DNA of 64,000 nt, taken from NCBI GenBank assembly GCA_964470965.1, contig CAYYIS010000016.1, forward strand, positions 1 to 64,000. The letters run 5' to 3'. Below, one piece after another: positions 1 through 8,549 of the stretch. Source of the DNA: CAYYIS01 sp964470965 (GTDB taxonomy: Bacteria > JAAXHH01 > JABIQT01). The notes below the pieces were generated by a model, which saw only the letters and a program-made list of their open reading frames with translations, ran no database searches and was not told the DNA's origin. How positions within the stretch are numbered: position 1 is the stretch's first letter; the number at the start of each line of letters is the position of its first letter. The position numbers and the translations under genes were made by a program.

Positions 1-721
1 TACGCCGGTTATTTTCATTCATTCACCCCATGTGATTTTGAGATTGAATCTTTTATACCATGTTAGGACGGAATGATAAACAAGTCGGGCTACAAAGTCC
101 ATCAGGGCTCTTCCGAAAATCGGTTGGGGGGAGCCGATTGGCGTAGGCATGGAGGGACGGGGTGCCGCCTAGGTGGAAAAACAGGAAAACGGTAGCCCTT
201 CTCAAACCACCCGCTTTCTGCCAGGTCGAGCAGGCCGCCAACCATTTTACTTTCATCGACAGGTTCCGCGAACAGCCCTTCAGCGCGGGCTCGAAGTCAG
301 AATGGCGTCGGACGTTTTCTCTCCCGCTGCGCCATCGGGGCGGGTACCACAGGCGGCGATTTCGACCTCGTCCGGCATAGCACGCCCTGAGCATCCGATC
401 TCGGACCGTGGTGAGCGCATCGAATACCGCCCTGAACGCCGTCTGCCAACGGAAATTCGAAAGCCGCACAAAAGCCAATCCTCAAGGCTACCCCAATACC
501 GAAATACCGCCCGGGTGGATCGAATTCTGTTCACTCATTTTATCTCTACTAACAGCCTAGGCCCCCGGCGGATCTTCAAACGCCCTTGGAACGCATCGAG
601 CCTATCCATACTTTTCTCACGGCAAACGCCCGCTGCCCCTTAGTCGCGATCCTGCGTTTGGCGTACCATTTGGTGGCGGATTAACTGGGAGCGATCACGA
701 TAGAGCCTTGTTTCATAATGT
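1..721. other. gene-poor left edge
   Basis: I see no credible gene here. The open frames on both strands are overlapping, Arg/Pro/Ser-rich and without recognisable motifs, which is what random GC-rich sequence gives. No tRNA T-loop signature or terminator was noticed. It may be decayed coding DNA, but nothing identifies the parent. Confidence 0.5.
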
Positions 722-1183
722 CTAACGTTCGTCATCCGCATAGATGACCGTGTCGAGGGCGGCCTCGTAGGTGTAAAGCTCTTCCGTTTTGAAGAACCGG
801 CTCACTTCCGCAGCAGCTGTTTCGGCAGAATCGGAGGCGTGTACAAGGTTGCACTGCATACTCATGCCCAGATCGCCGCGAATGGTGCCGGGGGCGGCTT
901 TACGGGAGTTTGTTACGCCACAGAGTTCCCGCACCGCGTCTATCGCCTCGAACCCCTGCCAGCACATGGCCACGATGGGGGTACTCCGCATAAAATCCTG
1001 GAGGCGGGGGTAGAAAGGTTTGTCCGTGAGATGGCTGTAATGGTCGTCCAGAATGACGTCGTCCAGTCGCATCATCTTGCACCCGGCCAGTTTGAGGCCC
1101 TTGCTTTCGAAGCGGGAAACGATCTCACCCATCAGGCCACGCTGGATCGCATCTGGTTTAATAAGTATAAGCGTCCGTTCCAA
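722..1183 (-). CDS. ndk: nucleoside diphosphate kinase
   Basis: Transfers the gamma phosphate from ATP to other (d)NDPs through a phosphohistidine, balancing cytosolic nucleotide pools. The protein opens with the family signature ERTLILIKPDAIQRG and has the active-site motif NLVHASDS, placing the catalytic His at about residue 115 (His117 in E. coli). At 153 residues it is the normal family length. I chose the TTG at 1181-1183: it sits seven bases after a perfect AAGGAG (1191-1196) and exactly where homologues begin. The frame stays open upstream to 1336, but that extension has no family similarity and crosses the promoter. It is divergent from purF. Confidence 0.95.
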   Translation of the reverse strand: MERTLILIKPDAIQRGLMGEIVSRFESKGLKLAGCKMMRLDDVILDDHYSHLTDKPFYPRLQDFMRSTPIVAMCWQGFEAIDAVRELCGVTNSRKAAPGTIRGDLGMSMQCNLVHASDSAETAAAEVSRFFKTEELYTYEAALDTVIYADDER

Positions 1184-1232
1184 CAGAAAACTCCTTGTGA
1201 AGGATTGAAAGTACATGGTTTTAAGAGGCAAC

Positions 1233-1261
1233 AATGTATGCCCGTTTCTCGCGTCTGTCAA
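1233..1261 (-). promoter_or_regulatory. sigma70-type promoter for ndk
   Basis: On the minus strand there is a perfect -35 TTGACA (1256-1261), a 17-base spacer and a -10 TACATT (1233-1238). Transcription would begin near 1226, giving a leader of about 43 bases before the TTG start of ndk. The match is by eye. Confidence 0.6.
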
Positions 1262-1299
1262 TCGGTATCGAGGTTTTGTTGCCGTAATAAAAATTGGTA

Positions 1300-1328
1300 T
1301 AGACAAGCAGGGCCTGTTGGTATATAAT
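1300..1328 (+). promoter_or_regulatory. sigma70-type promoter for purF
   Basis: A -35 TAGACA (1300-1305) is separated by exactly 17 bases from a perfect -10 TATAAT (1323-1328). The predicted start near 1335 lies two bases before a foldable leader and about 107 bases before the purF ATG. It probably drives the purF, UbiA-type and ferredoxin genes. Confidence 0.65.
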
Positions 1329-1336
1329 GTATCCAT

Positions 1337-1421
1337 AGGAACTTCTTGTTTGCGCCCGACAACAAATTATACATACAGTCCATGCCAGACCGGGCATAAC
1401 TACCCCTAAGAGACAGTTCCT
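1337..1421 (+). promoter_or_regulatory. structured 5' leader of purF (candidate)
   Basis: AGGAACT (1337-1343) is exactly complementary to AGTTCCT (1415-1421), and inside it GCCCG (1354-1358) pairs with CGGGC (1391-1395). The outer helix starts about two bases from the predicted transcription start and closes six bases before the Shine-Dalgarno GGAGGTGA (1428-1435). This geometry suits a translational control element or a transcript-stabilising fold. I do not recognise the xpt-type purine riboswitch core or another known class. The helices are short, so chance pairing is possible. Confidence 0.35.
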
Positions 1422-1441
1422 CTTATCGGAGGTGACACGGT

Positions 1442-2872
1442 ATGTGGGATGACGACGAACTGCACGAAGAGTGTGGCGTTTTTGGCGTTTACAATCATCC
1501 GCAAGCGACTGACCTGACATATCTGGGACTCTACGCGCTGCAGCACCGGGGCCAGGAGAGTGCCGGCATCGCGGTTTCAAATGGCGAAATTATCCGGATG
1601 TACAAGGCCATGGGCCTTGTGGCGGAAGCGTTCGAAAACGGCTCCAAGCTCGAACATCTGAAAGGGCATATCTCGCTGGGTCACAACCGGTATTCGACCA
1701 CCGGAAACTCCCAGGTGGTCAACGCACAACCCATTCTAATCAAATACAAAAAAGGCCAGCTCGCTTCGGCCCATAACGGCAACCTTATAAATGTGGGCAC
1801 GCTGCGAATGATGATGGAGGAGGAGGGGTCCATCTTCCAGTCCACCGCCGACAGCGAGATTGTGGTGCATTTGGTGGCCCGTTCCCAGGAAGAGACCATC
1901 CCGGAAATGATATCCGACGCGCTGGGACATGTGGAAGGCGCCTACTCGTTTCTGTTTATGACAGACACACAGCTGATCGGTGTCAGAGACCCCCACGGGT
2001 TCCGGCCGCTTTGTATCGGCAAGCTGGACGACGCCTATATTCTAGCGTCCGAATCGTGCGCGTTCGACATCATGGACGCCAAATATATACGGGACGTGGA
2101 GCCGGGGGAAATGGTGGTTATCGACGAACACGGCCTGGACAGTTATTTCCCATTTGAGCAGGTTGAGCCGTCCTTCTGTATTTTCGAATACATTTACTTT
2201 GCACGCCCCGACAGCAAAATATTCGGTGAAAATGTTGACAAACCACGGAGACGGTTCGGCCGACGGCTCGCGGAGGAGCACCCGGTGGATGCGGATGTAG
2301 TGATCGCGGTGCCGGATTCTGCGAACACAGCGGCGCTCGGATACGCGGAGCAATCCGGAATCAGGTTCGAGATCGGTCTTATCAGGAATCACTATCTGGG
2401 ACGCACATTCATCGACCCCAATCAGGCGATGCGGGAACGAAAAGTAAAACTCAAGTTTAACACCGTAAAAGGTGTCCTAAAGGGCAAGCGGGTCGTTCTG
2501 GTCGATGATTCAATCGTCCGCGGCACCACGCTGAGACAATTAGTCCGTCTTGTCCATCAGGGCGGTGCGTCTGAGGTTCATGTGCGGATCAGCAGCCCTC
2601 CCATAATGCATCCCTGTTTTTATGGGATTGATATGCAGACTAGGGGTGAGTTGATTGCCGCGAACGATGCCGAGGATCCGGTCGATCAAGTGCGGGAGTT
2701 CATCGGCGCCGACACGTTGGGTTATCTCTCTACCGAGGGCCTGTTGAAGATCGCCACCGAAAACGGCTCCGACAACGCCGGGTACTGCTCAGCCTGTTTC
2801 AGCGGTACCTATCCTATGGAGCCGCGGGAAGATGTCAACAAACTGCTTCTGGAGACCAAGTGCAGCGGGTAG
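1442..2872 (+). CDS. purF: amidophosphoribosyltransferase
   Basis: Catalyses the first committed step of purine synthesis, PRPP plus glutamine to phosphoribosylamine. The start is fixed by GGAGGTGA seven bases upstream. A ten-residue propeptide precedes Cys11 in EECGVFGV, the N-terminal nucleophile of the class II glutaminase domain. The PRPP loop VVLVDDSIVRGTT lies in the C-terminal half. Cysteines in PSFCIFEY, HPCFYG and YCSACFSG match the four ligands of the Bacillus-type enzyme, so this should be the [4Fe-4S], propeptide-processed class. At 476 residues it is the normal length. Its last 13 bases overlap the next gene, indicating translational coupling. Confidence 0.97.
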   Translation: MWDDDELHEECGVFGVYNHPQATDLTYLGLYALQHRGQESAGIAVSNGEIIRMYKAMGLVAEAFENGSKLEHLKGHISLGHNRYSTTGNSQVVNAQPILIKYKKGQLASAHNGNLINVGTLRMMMEEEGSIFQSTADSEIVVHLVARSQEETIPEMISDALGHVEGAYSFLFMTDTQLIGVRDPHGFRPLCIGKLDDAYILASESCAFDIMDAKYIRDVEPGEMVVIDEHGLDSYFPFEQVEPSFCIFEYIYFARPDSKIFGENVDKPRRRFGRRLAEEHPVDADVVIAVPDSANTAALGYAEQSGIRFEIGLIRNHYLGRTFIDPNQAMRERKVKLKFNTVKGVLKGKRVVLVDDSIVRGTTLRQLVRLVHQGGASEVHVRISSPPIMHPCFYGIDMQTRGELIAANDAEDPVDQVREFIGADTLGYLSTEGLLKIATENGSDNAGYCSACFSGTYPMEPREDVNKLLLETKCSG

Positions 2873-3801
2873 CCTCACCCCCTTGGCTTACAGCGCTGGA
2901 TCACCTTTTCCTGATGCGCCCCATGCTGATGCCTCCCGTCTGGACCATAAGCCTCCTGGCATACGGACAGGCTCAGCAGCAAACATCAGGATCGGACTGG
3001 CTCCCGGCACTGTATCCAATAGCGGTGTTCTCCCTGCTCACAGGGGGCGTGTACATCCAGAATCAGGTCCACGATATCGAAAGCGATAAGGCCAACTGCA
3101 AACTGTTTCTGTTGACCGACGGTTACATCTCTGTCCGTGCTGCCAACCTGCAGACTTTGCTCTGCTACGGTGCCGCCGTTGTACTGGCATTCGTTCATTC
3201 GATCTGGCTCGGATCGTTGATGAGCCTTTACTTGTTACTCGGAAACCAGTACAATATACCACCGTTCCGCTGGAAAGATCGCCCCAACGCGGGCCTTCTT
3301 TACAATGTAATCGTGTACGGCACTCTGACCTATGTGATGGGGTGGATGGCGGCTGCACCGCCCGATTACGAAATGGTGTTACAATCCATACCGTACTGCC
3401 TGGGCGTAGGTGCCATTTATCTGAACACCACCTTGCCGGACATCCCCGGTGACCGGGCGGCTGGAAAAATCACCATCGCTGTGAGACACGGATTTAAAAT
3501 ATCAGCGGTATTGGCGTGTGTTATGCTGTCAGGCGCCGTTCTTACGGGCTGGTGGCTGGATGACCCTTACATAGCAGTCCCGTCGCTGCTGGCGCTGCCC
3601 TTGTTCCTGCGTATGCCCGTGACCGGTCGTGTGGACGACGTGGCCAGGGCTACCAAGGTCGGCGTTTTGGTTCTGGCCCTGGCGGCCGTTGTGGTGTACC
3701 CGCCCTATCTGGGATTGTTGATCGTTCTGTTTTTCGGGTCAAGACCTTACTACAAATACCGATTCGGAATCACATATCCATCGTTTCAGGTTCAGAGATA
3801 A
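2860..3801 (+). CDS. UbiA-family prenyltransferase
   Basis: Predicted integral-membrane aromatic prenyltransferase with about eight or nine hydrophobic segments. The two Asp-rich motifs of the family are visible: NQVHDIESDKAN (N-x3-D-x-E-x-D type) near residue 70 and DIPGDRAAGK near residue 195, which bind Mg-diphosphate. The acceptor cannot be told from sequence; quinone, chlorophyll-like and archaeol-type relatives share these motifs. The GTG start at 2860 lies inside the end of purF with GGAG at 2851-2854; an ATG at 2914 is the alternative. A ferredoxin follows within 13 bases, so a redox-linked lipid or quinone pathway is a reasonable guess. Confidence 0.85.
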   Translation: MQRVASPPWLTALDHLFLMRPMLMPPVWTISLLAYGQAQQQTSGSDWLPALYPIAVFSLLTGGVYIQNQVHDIESDKANCKLFLLTDGYISVRAANLQTLLCYGAAVVLAFVHSIWLGSLMSLYLLLGNQYNIPPFRWKDRPNAGLLYNVIVYGTLTYVMGWMAAAPPDYEMVLQSIPYCLGVGAIYLNTTLPDIPGDRAAGKITIAVRHGFKISAVLACVMLSGAVLTGWWLDDPYIAVPSLLALPLFLRMPVTGRVDDVARATKVGVLVLALAAVVVYPPYLGLLIVLFFGSRPYYKYRFGITYPSFQVQR

Positions 3802-3813
3802 ATTATAAGCATT

Positions 3814-4017
3814 ATGATAGACATTAAAGCCAACACCTGCGACTACTGCGGCACCTGCGTAGCCGTATGTCACTTGGACTGCATCGAACTGCTCGAATCC
3901 TCTATCGACGTCGACAATAATGTATGCGACGACTGCTGCAAATGCGTCTATGTATGTCCGCTGGAGGTACTCTCGGCGGATATTCTGGAGAAGGCAAACG
4001 CTGTTAGCGGGGAATAA
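3814..4017 (+). CDS. 2[4Fe-4S] ferredoxin
   Basis: A 67-residue electron carrier with two complete cluster motifs, CDYCGTCVAVCH and CDDCCKCVYVCP (each C-x2-C-x2-C-x3-C). The first lacks the usual Pro after the last Cys and has His instead. There is no signal peptide, so it is cytoplasmic. It lies 12 bases after the UbiA-type gene and is probably cotranscribed with it and purF, suggesting it feeds electrons to an enzyme acting on the prenylated product, although no such partner is in the window. Confidence 0.9.
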   Translation: MIDIKANTCDYCGTCVAVCHLDCIELLESSIDVDNNVCDDCCKCVYVCPLEVLSADILEKANAVSGE

Positions 4018-4059
4018 CACCTCCGTAAATTGCGAAGGCTGTCCGCAATACCACGCCTC

Positions 4060-4920
4060 TCACTCGCTCGCGGCACGATTAGGAAAATAGCTGAGGATTC
4101 GGCTGACCGTCGCTTTGAGTTCGGTGCGCGGCACGACCTGGTCTACGAAACCGCGGTCGAGGAAGAACTCAGCGGTCTGGAAACCTTCGGGCAGAGTGGC
4201 CCGGATAGTCTGCTCAATAACACGGGGCCCGGTGAATCCGATCATAGCGCCCGGTTCCGCCAGAGTAAAGTCACCCAGCGAGGCGTAGCTTGCCATCACA
4301 CCGGCCATGGTCGGGTTGGTCAGAATAGAGATGTACGGGATTTTCGTCTCGGAAAGCCTGGTGAGCCATAGCGCCGTCTTGGCCATCTGCATGAGCGAGA
4401 GAATCCCTTCCTGCATGCGGGCGCCGCCGGCGGTGGAGATGATGATGAGTGGGCACTCCAGTTCGATCGACCGGCGGATCGCGCGGGCGATCTTTTCCCC
4501 GACGACGGACCCCATGGTACCGGCAAGAAAACCTGGGTCATGTACGGCTATAGAAATGAGCCGGTCATCCACAGTGCCTTTACCGGTGACGACCGCTTCC
4601 GACAAGCCGCTTCGTTTTTGATAGTTCTTTATGTATTTAGGGTAGTTCTCTTTTTCTTTGAAATTCAAAGGGTCCTTAGTTCGGAGTTCGGTGTCGCATT
4701 CCTGATAGGAACCCTCATCAAGCAATATCTCGAGATATTGCTTGTGCCCTATTTTGAAATGGAATCCGCACTTGGAACACACCCTGAAAACCCGGTCCAG
4801 ATCTTCCTTGAATAGGATCGCATCGCATTTATCACATTTTATCCAGAGCCCTTCCGGAATGTTGCGACGATCGCCATCTCCCTTCCGCGGGCCTGAATTC
4901 GGTTTTTTGAACCAGCTCAT
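4060..4920 (-). CDS. accD: acetyl-CoA carboxylase carboxyltransferase subunit beta
   Basis: The beta half of the carboxyltransferase that makes malonyl-CoA for fatty-acid synthesis. The N-terminal zinc ribbon is intact (CDKC about residue 29, then CSKC near residue 48). The carboxyltransferase core shows STAGGARMQEG and IGFTGPRVIEQT, typical of AccD. At 286 residues it is full length. AccA and the biotin subunits are not in the window. It is convergent with the ferredoxin gene and lies 36 bases upstream, in the same direction, of nothing but its own leader; purine nucleoside phosphorylase is the preceding gene on this strand. Confidence 0.96.
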   Translation of the reverse strand: MSWFKKPNSGPRKGDGDRRNIPEGLWIKCDKCDAILFKEDLDRVFRVCSKCGFHFKIGHKQYLEILLDEGSYQECDTELRTKDPLNFKEKENYPKYIKNYQKRSGLSEAVVTGKGTVDDRLISIAVHDPGFLAGTMGSVVGEKIARAIRRSIELECPLIIISTAGGARMQEGILSLMQMAKTALWLTRLSETKIPYISILTNPTMAGVMASYASLGDFTLAEPGAMIGFTGPRVIEQTIRATLPEGFQTAEFFLDRGFVDQVVPRTELKATVSRILSYFPNRAASE

Positions 4921-4956
4921 AAAGTATCCATTTTCTGTTGTAGCGTAGCACGCTCA

Positions 4957-5769
4957 CTACGGTTTTATTTCGTTTAAAAATCCAGTCATTAATGATGAAA
5001 ACCGTTCGCCGGCTGCGTTTACCACCAGGGCGACATCTTCATGATTCACCGGTTCCATCGAGCCCACACACATGTTAGAGATACACGAGACTCCGGCGAT
5101 ATGCACCCCCAACTGGGACGCGACCACCACTTCCGGTACGGTCGACATGCTGACCGCATCGGCGCCCTGCTGCCGCAGCATGGCGATTTCAGCCGGAGTC
5201 TCAAACGATGGGCCCAGCATGGCGGATAAGACTCCACTGCGAAGTGTAATGTTTCGCTTCGAGGCAACGGAGATCAACGTTTTTTGTAACCCGGCATCGT
5301 AAACAGGTCCGGAGACCGGATCGGGATCACCGATCACCGGCAGGGGCGCACCGCCCATCATATTAATATGATCCTCGATCATCATTAGGTCACCCACGCG
5401 AAAAAACGGATTCAAACCTCCGGCCGCACAGGTGACAAACAACGTCCGTATGCCTAGATGATGCATGACCCGGACGGGAAATGCAACTTCATCAGGACTG
5501 TATCCTTCGTAACGATGGATGCGTCCCTGCATGATAGCAATGCTGATTTCATTATATCGACAGTTCAGTAGATTCCCGGCATGTTCCGCCACGGTTGAAA
5601 CCGGAAATCCCGGGATTTGGTTGTACGGAATACGAGCTTCGATCTGTAATTGTTCGGCGAAACGGCCGAAACCGGTTCCGAGTATCATGCCCACGGATTG
5701 TGCATGGAACCCCTGTCGCTTCAAAAACCGGGCAGTGTCGGCGGCTACATCAGGTTGTGTTTCTAACAT
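4957..5769 (-). CDS. punA: purine nucleoside phosphorylase
   Basis: Phosphorolysis of purine nucleosides for salvage. Family landmarks of the trimeric PNP class are present: phosphate loop GTGFG (residues 31-35), AEHAGNL, GRIHRYEGY, CAAGGLNPFFRVGD, the substrate-binding stretch SMSTVPEVVVA, and a late SNMCVG/NHEDV. The usual Asn before AAGGLN is Cys here. I start at ATG 5767-5769; the frame extends eight codons to a TTG at 5793, but that reaches the divergent gene's Shine-Dalgarno and has none of its own. Length is about 270 residues, normal for the class. Likely cotranscribed with accD (gap of 36 bases). Confidence 0.93.
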   Translation of the reverse strand: MLETQPDVAADTARFLKRQGFHAQSVGMILGTGFGRFAEQLQIEARIPYNQIPGFPVSTVAEHAGNLLNCRYNEISIAIMQGRIHRYEGYSPDEVAFPVRVMHHLGIRTLFVTCAAGGLNPFFRVGDLMMIEDHINMMGGAPLPVIGDPDPVSGPVYDAGLQKTLISVASKRNITLRSGVLSAMLGPSFETPAEIAMLRQQGADAVSMSTVPEVVVASQLGVHIAGVSCISNMCVGSMEPVNHEDVALVVNAAGERFSSLMTGFLNEIKP

Positions 5770-5804
5770 TCCAAATCGCTCATAATACCACAAGGGGGTG
5801 ACTC

Positions 5805-6494
5805 ATGAGTGTTATAACCATTGCACGTGAATTCGCCAGCGGCGGTATCGATATAGGTCAGGCGATTGCAGAGCGCCTAGGATATGATTTTACCGATAAA
5901 GCACTGATTGCCGAAGTTGCACAGGCTGCGGGTGTTTCCGAAGAAACGGTCGAGCTGATCGACGAAATTGGGGAAAGCCCGGTACGGAGATTTCTGAGGG
6001 AGTTGTTCACCCCTTCCAACGTCTATTCTCTATCTCCGGAATACCCCCCGTTAATCTGGCCCTACGTCCCCACCTCCGACGTACCTACTGACAGATCTAT
6101 CTTTACCCAGAACACGTATCTGGATCGGTCCGAATACCTGAAAATTCTTCAGGACACGATACGGACACTTTCCAAACGGGGCAACGTGATCATCGTCGGA
6201 CGCGGCAGTCAGTGTATTCTCAAAGATGAGCCGAATACACTACATGTGCGTTTTATCGCCACCATGGAGGACAGGATCGATTACTGTATGAAAGAGACCG
6301 GCGCAACACGCGACGAAAGTGAACAGGTCCTGCGCGTGAAAGACCAGCAACGTCAATACTACCTACAGCACAACTACGGCCAAAGCTGGTCCGACCCCAG
6401 ACTCTATCATCTGACCGTAAATACGTCAAAATTTCCGTGGGACCATGTGGCTGACCTGATAATCCAGAGCTTGCCTGTGATCCGAACGGATTAA
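5805..6494 (+). CDS. cytidylate kinase-like protein
   Basis: A P-loop kinase of the cytidylate-kinase-like group (Pfam Cytidylate_kin2 type). It begins SVITIAREFASGGIDIG, a modified Walker A as in this group, continues with YDFTDKALIAEVAQ, and has a central VIIVGRGSQCIL strand-loop followed by HVRFIA and a basic lid region. Members are often annotated as kinases of unknown substrate and are distinct from essential Cmk. The start is well supported by GGGGGTGA just upstream. It is divergent from the PNP gene with a 35-base spacer. The protein is cytoplasmic; no signal or membrane segment is seen. Confidence 0.85.
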   Translation: MSVITIAREFASGGIDIGQAIAERLGYDFTDKALIAEVAQAAGVSEETVELIDEIGESPVRRFLRELFTPSNVYSLSPEYPPLIWPYVPTSDVPTDRSIFTQNTYLDRSEYLKILQDTIRTLSKRGNVIIVGRGSQCILKDEPNTLHVRFIATMEDRIDYCMKETGATRDESEQVLRVKDQQRQYYLQHNYGQSWSDPRLYHLTVNTSKFPWDHVADLIIQSLPVIRTD

Positions 6495-7692
6495 TCAATC
6501 CCAAATCCGTACAGGGGAATTTGCTGCCAAGCGGCGGTCGGTCTTCCCTCCGGCCATTGCCAGACACGGACCACCGCCGTCTACCGTGATACAGGCAAAA
6601 AATAACCGACGCGGCCAGTTTTGGCCCCGCAAAAGGCGTCGGTTCCCAATATTTGCGTCCCATCCCCAGCGATCCAAAACCACGTGCGGACAATAGACCA
6701 AATAGAATGTAAAAAATAATGCGCTTTTTCGTCGGTGTCAACCAAGAGTATCGAATAATGGTACTACATGGGCCTCAGTCGGCCTGCCCCCATCAATCCG
6801 ATCGGCGTCTGTGCGCGGCCGTCAGCAGTACCTGACAGCTCGCCCTGGATGTTTCGACTCGTTTTTTCCACTGACTGGGTCTCCGGGCGGGCGGATGCTC
6901 CAGCCAGTCGACCATGTCGCCTGAATGGAATTGGTCTTCAGGAATAACGCATTGGGTCACGAAATATGCCACCCACCGATCGTTTGTGGTTGTCTTGATT
7001 CAATCGGAAATGAGGTATTCGGAATAGAATTTCCATTACGTTCTTTAGTCTGTGGCCTAGCCAAACGATCACATAGCATACATCATGTGTCTTCCAACGG
7101 CGGGCTGGCCCCCAGCCTGGGAATAGAACGAATTTTGGTTGCCAGGTTTTTTATTATGACCTGCCACACAAATACGGTGATGCCGTGGTTCTGTCAACGA
7201 TTTTTAGAGGCTGGTATAGGGGCTAACCGCTTGACAGACAACAGTAAGTCATCTATACTCATTCTGTTATCGGGGGACTGATTTTTTTATCATTTTATGT
7301 GATCTGTTTTTGGAAGAACGCAGCCGGAAATCTTATTGTTACCGCTTGAATATGGCGATGGCAGGTAAATCGGATCGACCTCAAGTCGTTCATCCCTGCA
7401 ACCAAACCTATATAATCGTCTGATAAGCGTGCGCGCGCCTGAATGCTATGTAAAATGCCTGTGAAACACCGGTGATTTAATGGTATGACCGTTCGGTGCA
7501 GGGTGTCTTACTTTGCAAGTTTCAATCAGATCGAAGGGTGGAACGCGGAGTCATGCCAAGAATTGATCTCCAATTAGGGTAAACGGGGAAGGGGTTGTAT
7601 TCTCGGAGCATTATCAGTCCGCCACTCCCCTGAGCATGAACCGGGTGAGTTTTATTTCGAATCCTACAAAGAAACTACAAAAAAACAGATCT
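6495..7692. other. 1.2-kb gene-poor stretch
   Basis: No gene here convinced me. A minus-strand frame at about 6500-6741 begins with a hydrophobic run but then becomes Arg/Pro-rich and carries no known motif; a plus-strand frame at 6925-7281 has no motif and is cut by a near-consensus promoter at 7231-7259. Downstream of that promoter about 430 bases remain before the glycosylase, too long for an ordinary leader, so an RNA gene or long leader is possible. I did not recognise RNase P RNA, tmRNA, SRP RNA or a known riboswitch. Confidence 0.5.
7231..7259 (+). promoter_or_regulatory. near-consensus sigma70-type promoter
   Basis: Perfect -35 TTGACA (7231-7236), 17-base spacer, -10 TATACT (7254-7259, five of six). 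Transcription would start near 7266 and run toward the AlkA-like gene about 430 bases away, with no gene between. Confidence 0.6.
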
Positions 7693-8322
7693 ATGATCAA
7701 CAGACTAACTCCCGCTTTATTAAAAAAAGCAGTCGCCGAACTCACAACCCGTGACGCAGATCTTGCCCGGATCGTATCTGCTTACGGCATCCCGCCTTTC
7801 CACCAGCGTGACCAAGGGTTTCCCACCCTCGTCTACATTATCCTGGAACAGCAGGTCTCCCTCTCCTCCGCCCGGGCCACGTTCAACAAGCTAATCGAAC
7901 TGGTACCTGATCTTACACCGGAACTTTTACTACAACAGGACGACACCGTACTCAGAGCAATCGGGCTCAGCCGCCAGAAAACGCGTTATACCCAACATCT
8001 GGCACAGGCCATCGCCCATGGAGAACTGGACCTGGCCACCTTGCCGGACCAGAGCGATGATGCGGCGCGGGCGGCTCTGAAACGCATCAAGGGAATCGGC
8101 GACTGGACCGCGACCATCTACCAGATGACGGCGCTGCGACATCCAGATGTATGGCCTCACGGCGACCGGGCGATCGCCGTGGCGGTGCAGCAGGTAAAAG
8201 GACTCCCAAGGGTCCCGGATCAGGAATCGCTCATCGATATCGGAGATGGCTACCGTCCCTGGCGATCGGTGGCAGCACGTCTGTTCTGGCATCATTACCT
8301 CGACGGAGAGAGTCCGGTTTAA
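7693..8322 (+). CDS. DNA-3-methyladenine glycosylase II-like (HhH-GPD)
   Basis: A base-excision DNA glycosylase of the helix-hairpin-helix GPD superfamily, AlkA/MAG type, which removes alkylated purines. The hairpin and following helix read LKRIKGIGDWTA, and the catalytic Asp is the D of WPHGDRA, about 18 residues later, as in AlkA. There is no N-terminal AlkA beta domain and no C-terminal Fe-S cluster, so it resembles the short (about 210 residue) form. I begin at ATG 7693 (MINRLTPALLKKAV), where homologues start; an upstream ATG at 7636 adds 19 unlike residues. Neither start has a clear Shine-Dalgarno. Confidence 0.85.
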   Translation: MINRLTPALLKKAVAELTTRDADLARIVSAYGIPPFHQRDQGFPTLVYIILEQQVSLSSARATFNKLIELVPDLTPELLLQQDDTVLRAIGLSRQKTRYTQHLAQAIAHGELDLATLPDQSDDAARAALKRIKGIGDWTATIYQMTALRHPDVWPHGDRAIAVAVQQVKGLPRVPDQESLIDIGDGYRPWRSVAARLFWHHYLDGESPV

Positions 8323-8549
8323 ATCAACAGGAAATCTCCAAGGCGACTTTTTTCATCGTAGCATTCCGATAGATTATTATTCGAAAAATGACAATCACCA
8401 AGTTTACTCGTTGTAATCTATTGTGCAGACACCCGATGCCAGATCGTGGGACCGGGGATGCCTTGTCATATAATCCTATGTTTCGACACTGTTTTATTGT
8501 AGTTTGATAGTAATTTTCTAATCAACCCTATCCTTCAGGAGGTATTTGT

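Noticed and set aside
53..643. Overlapping frames of 141 and 156 codons at the left edge
   Set aside because: Both strands are open over the same bases, products are Arg/Pro-rich without motifs, and no ribosome site is present.
4060..5793. accD-PNP neighbourhood as a fatty-acid operon
   Set aside because: PNP and accD share a strand but no functional link; treated as adjacency only.
6253..6741. 162-codon minus-strand frame starting with a hydrophobic run
   Set aside because: Overlaps the end of the cytidylate-kinase-like gene by more than 240 bases, and its product is low-complexity with no family motif.
6925..7281. 118-codon plus-strand frame
   Set aside because: No motif or ribosome site, and a near-consensus promoter (7231-7259) lies in its 3' end.
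8461..8480. TATAAT at 8469-8474 as promoter of the aminotransferase gene
   Set aside because: The -10 is perfect but nothing like TTGACA lies 16-18 bases upstream and there is no extended -10.
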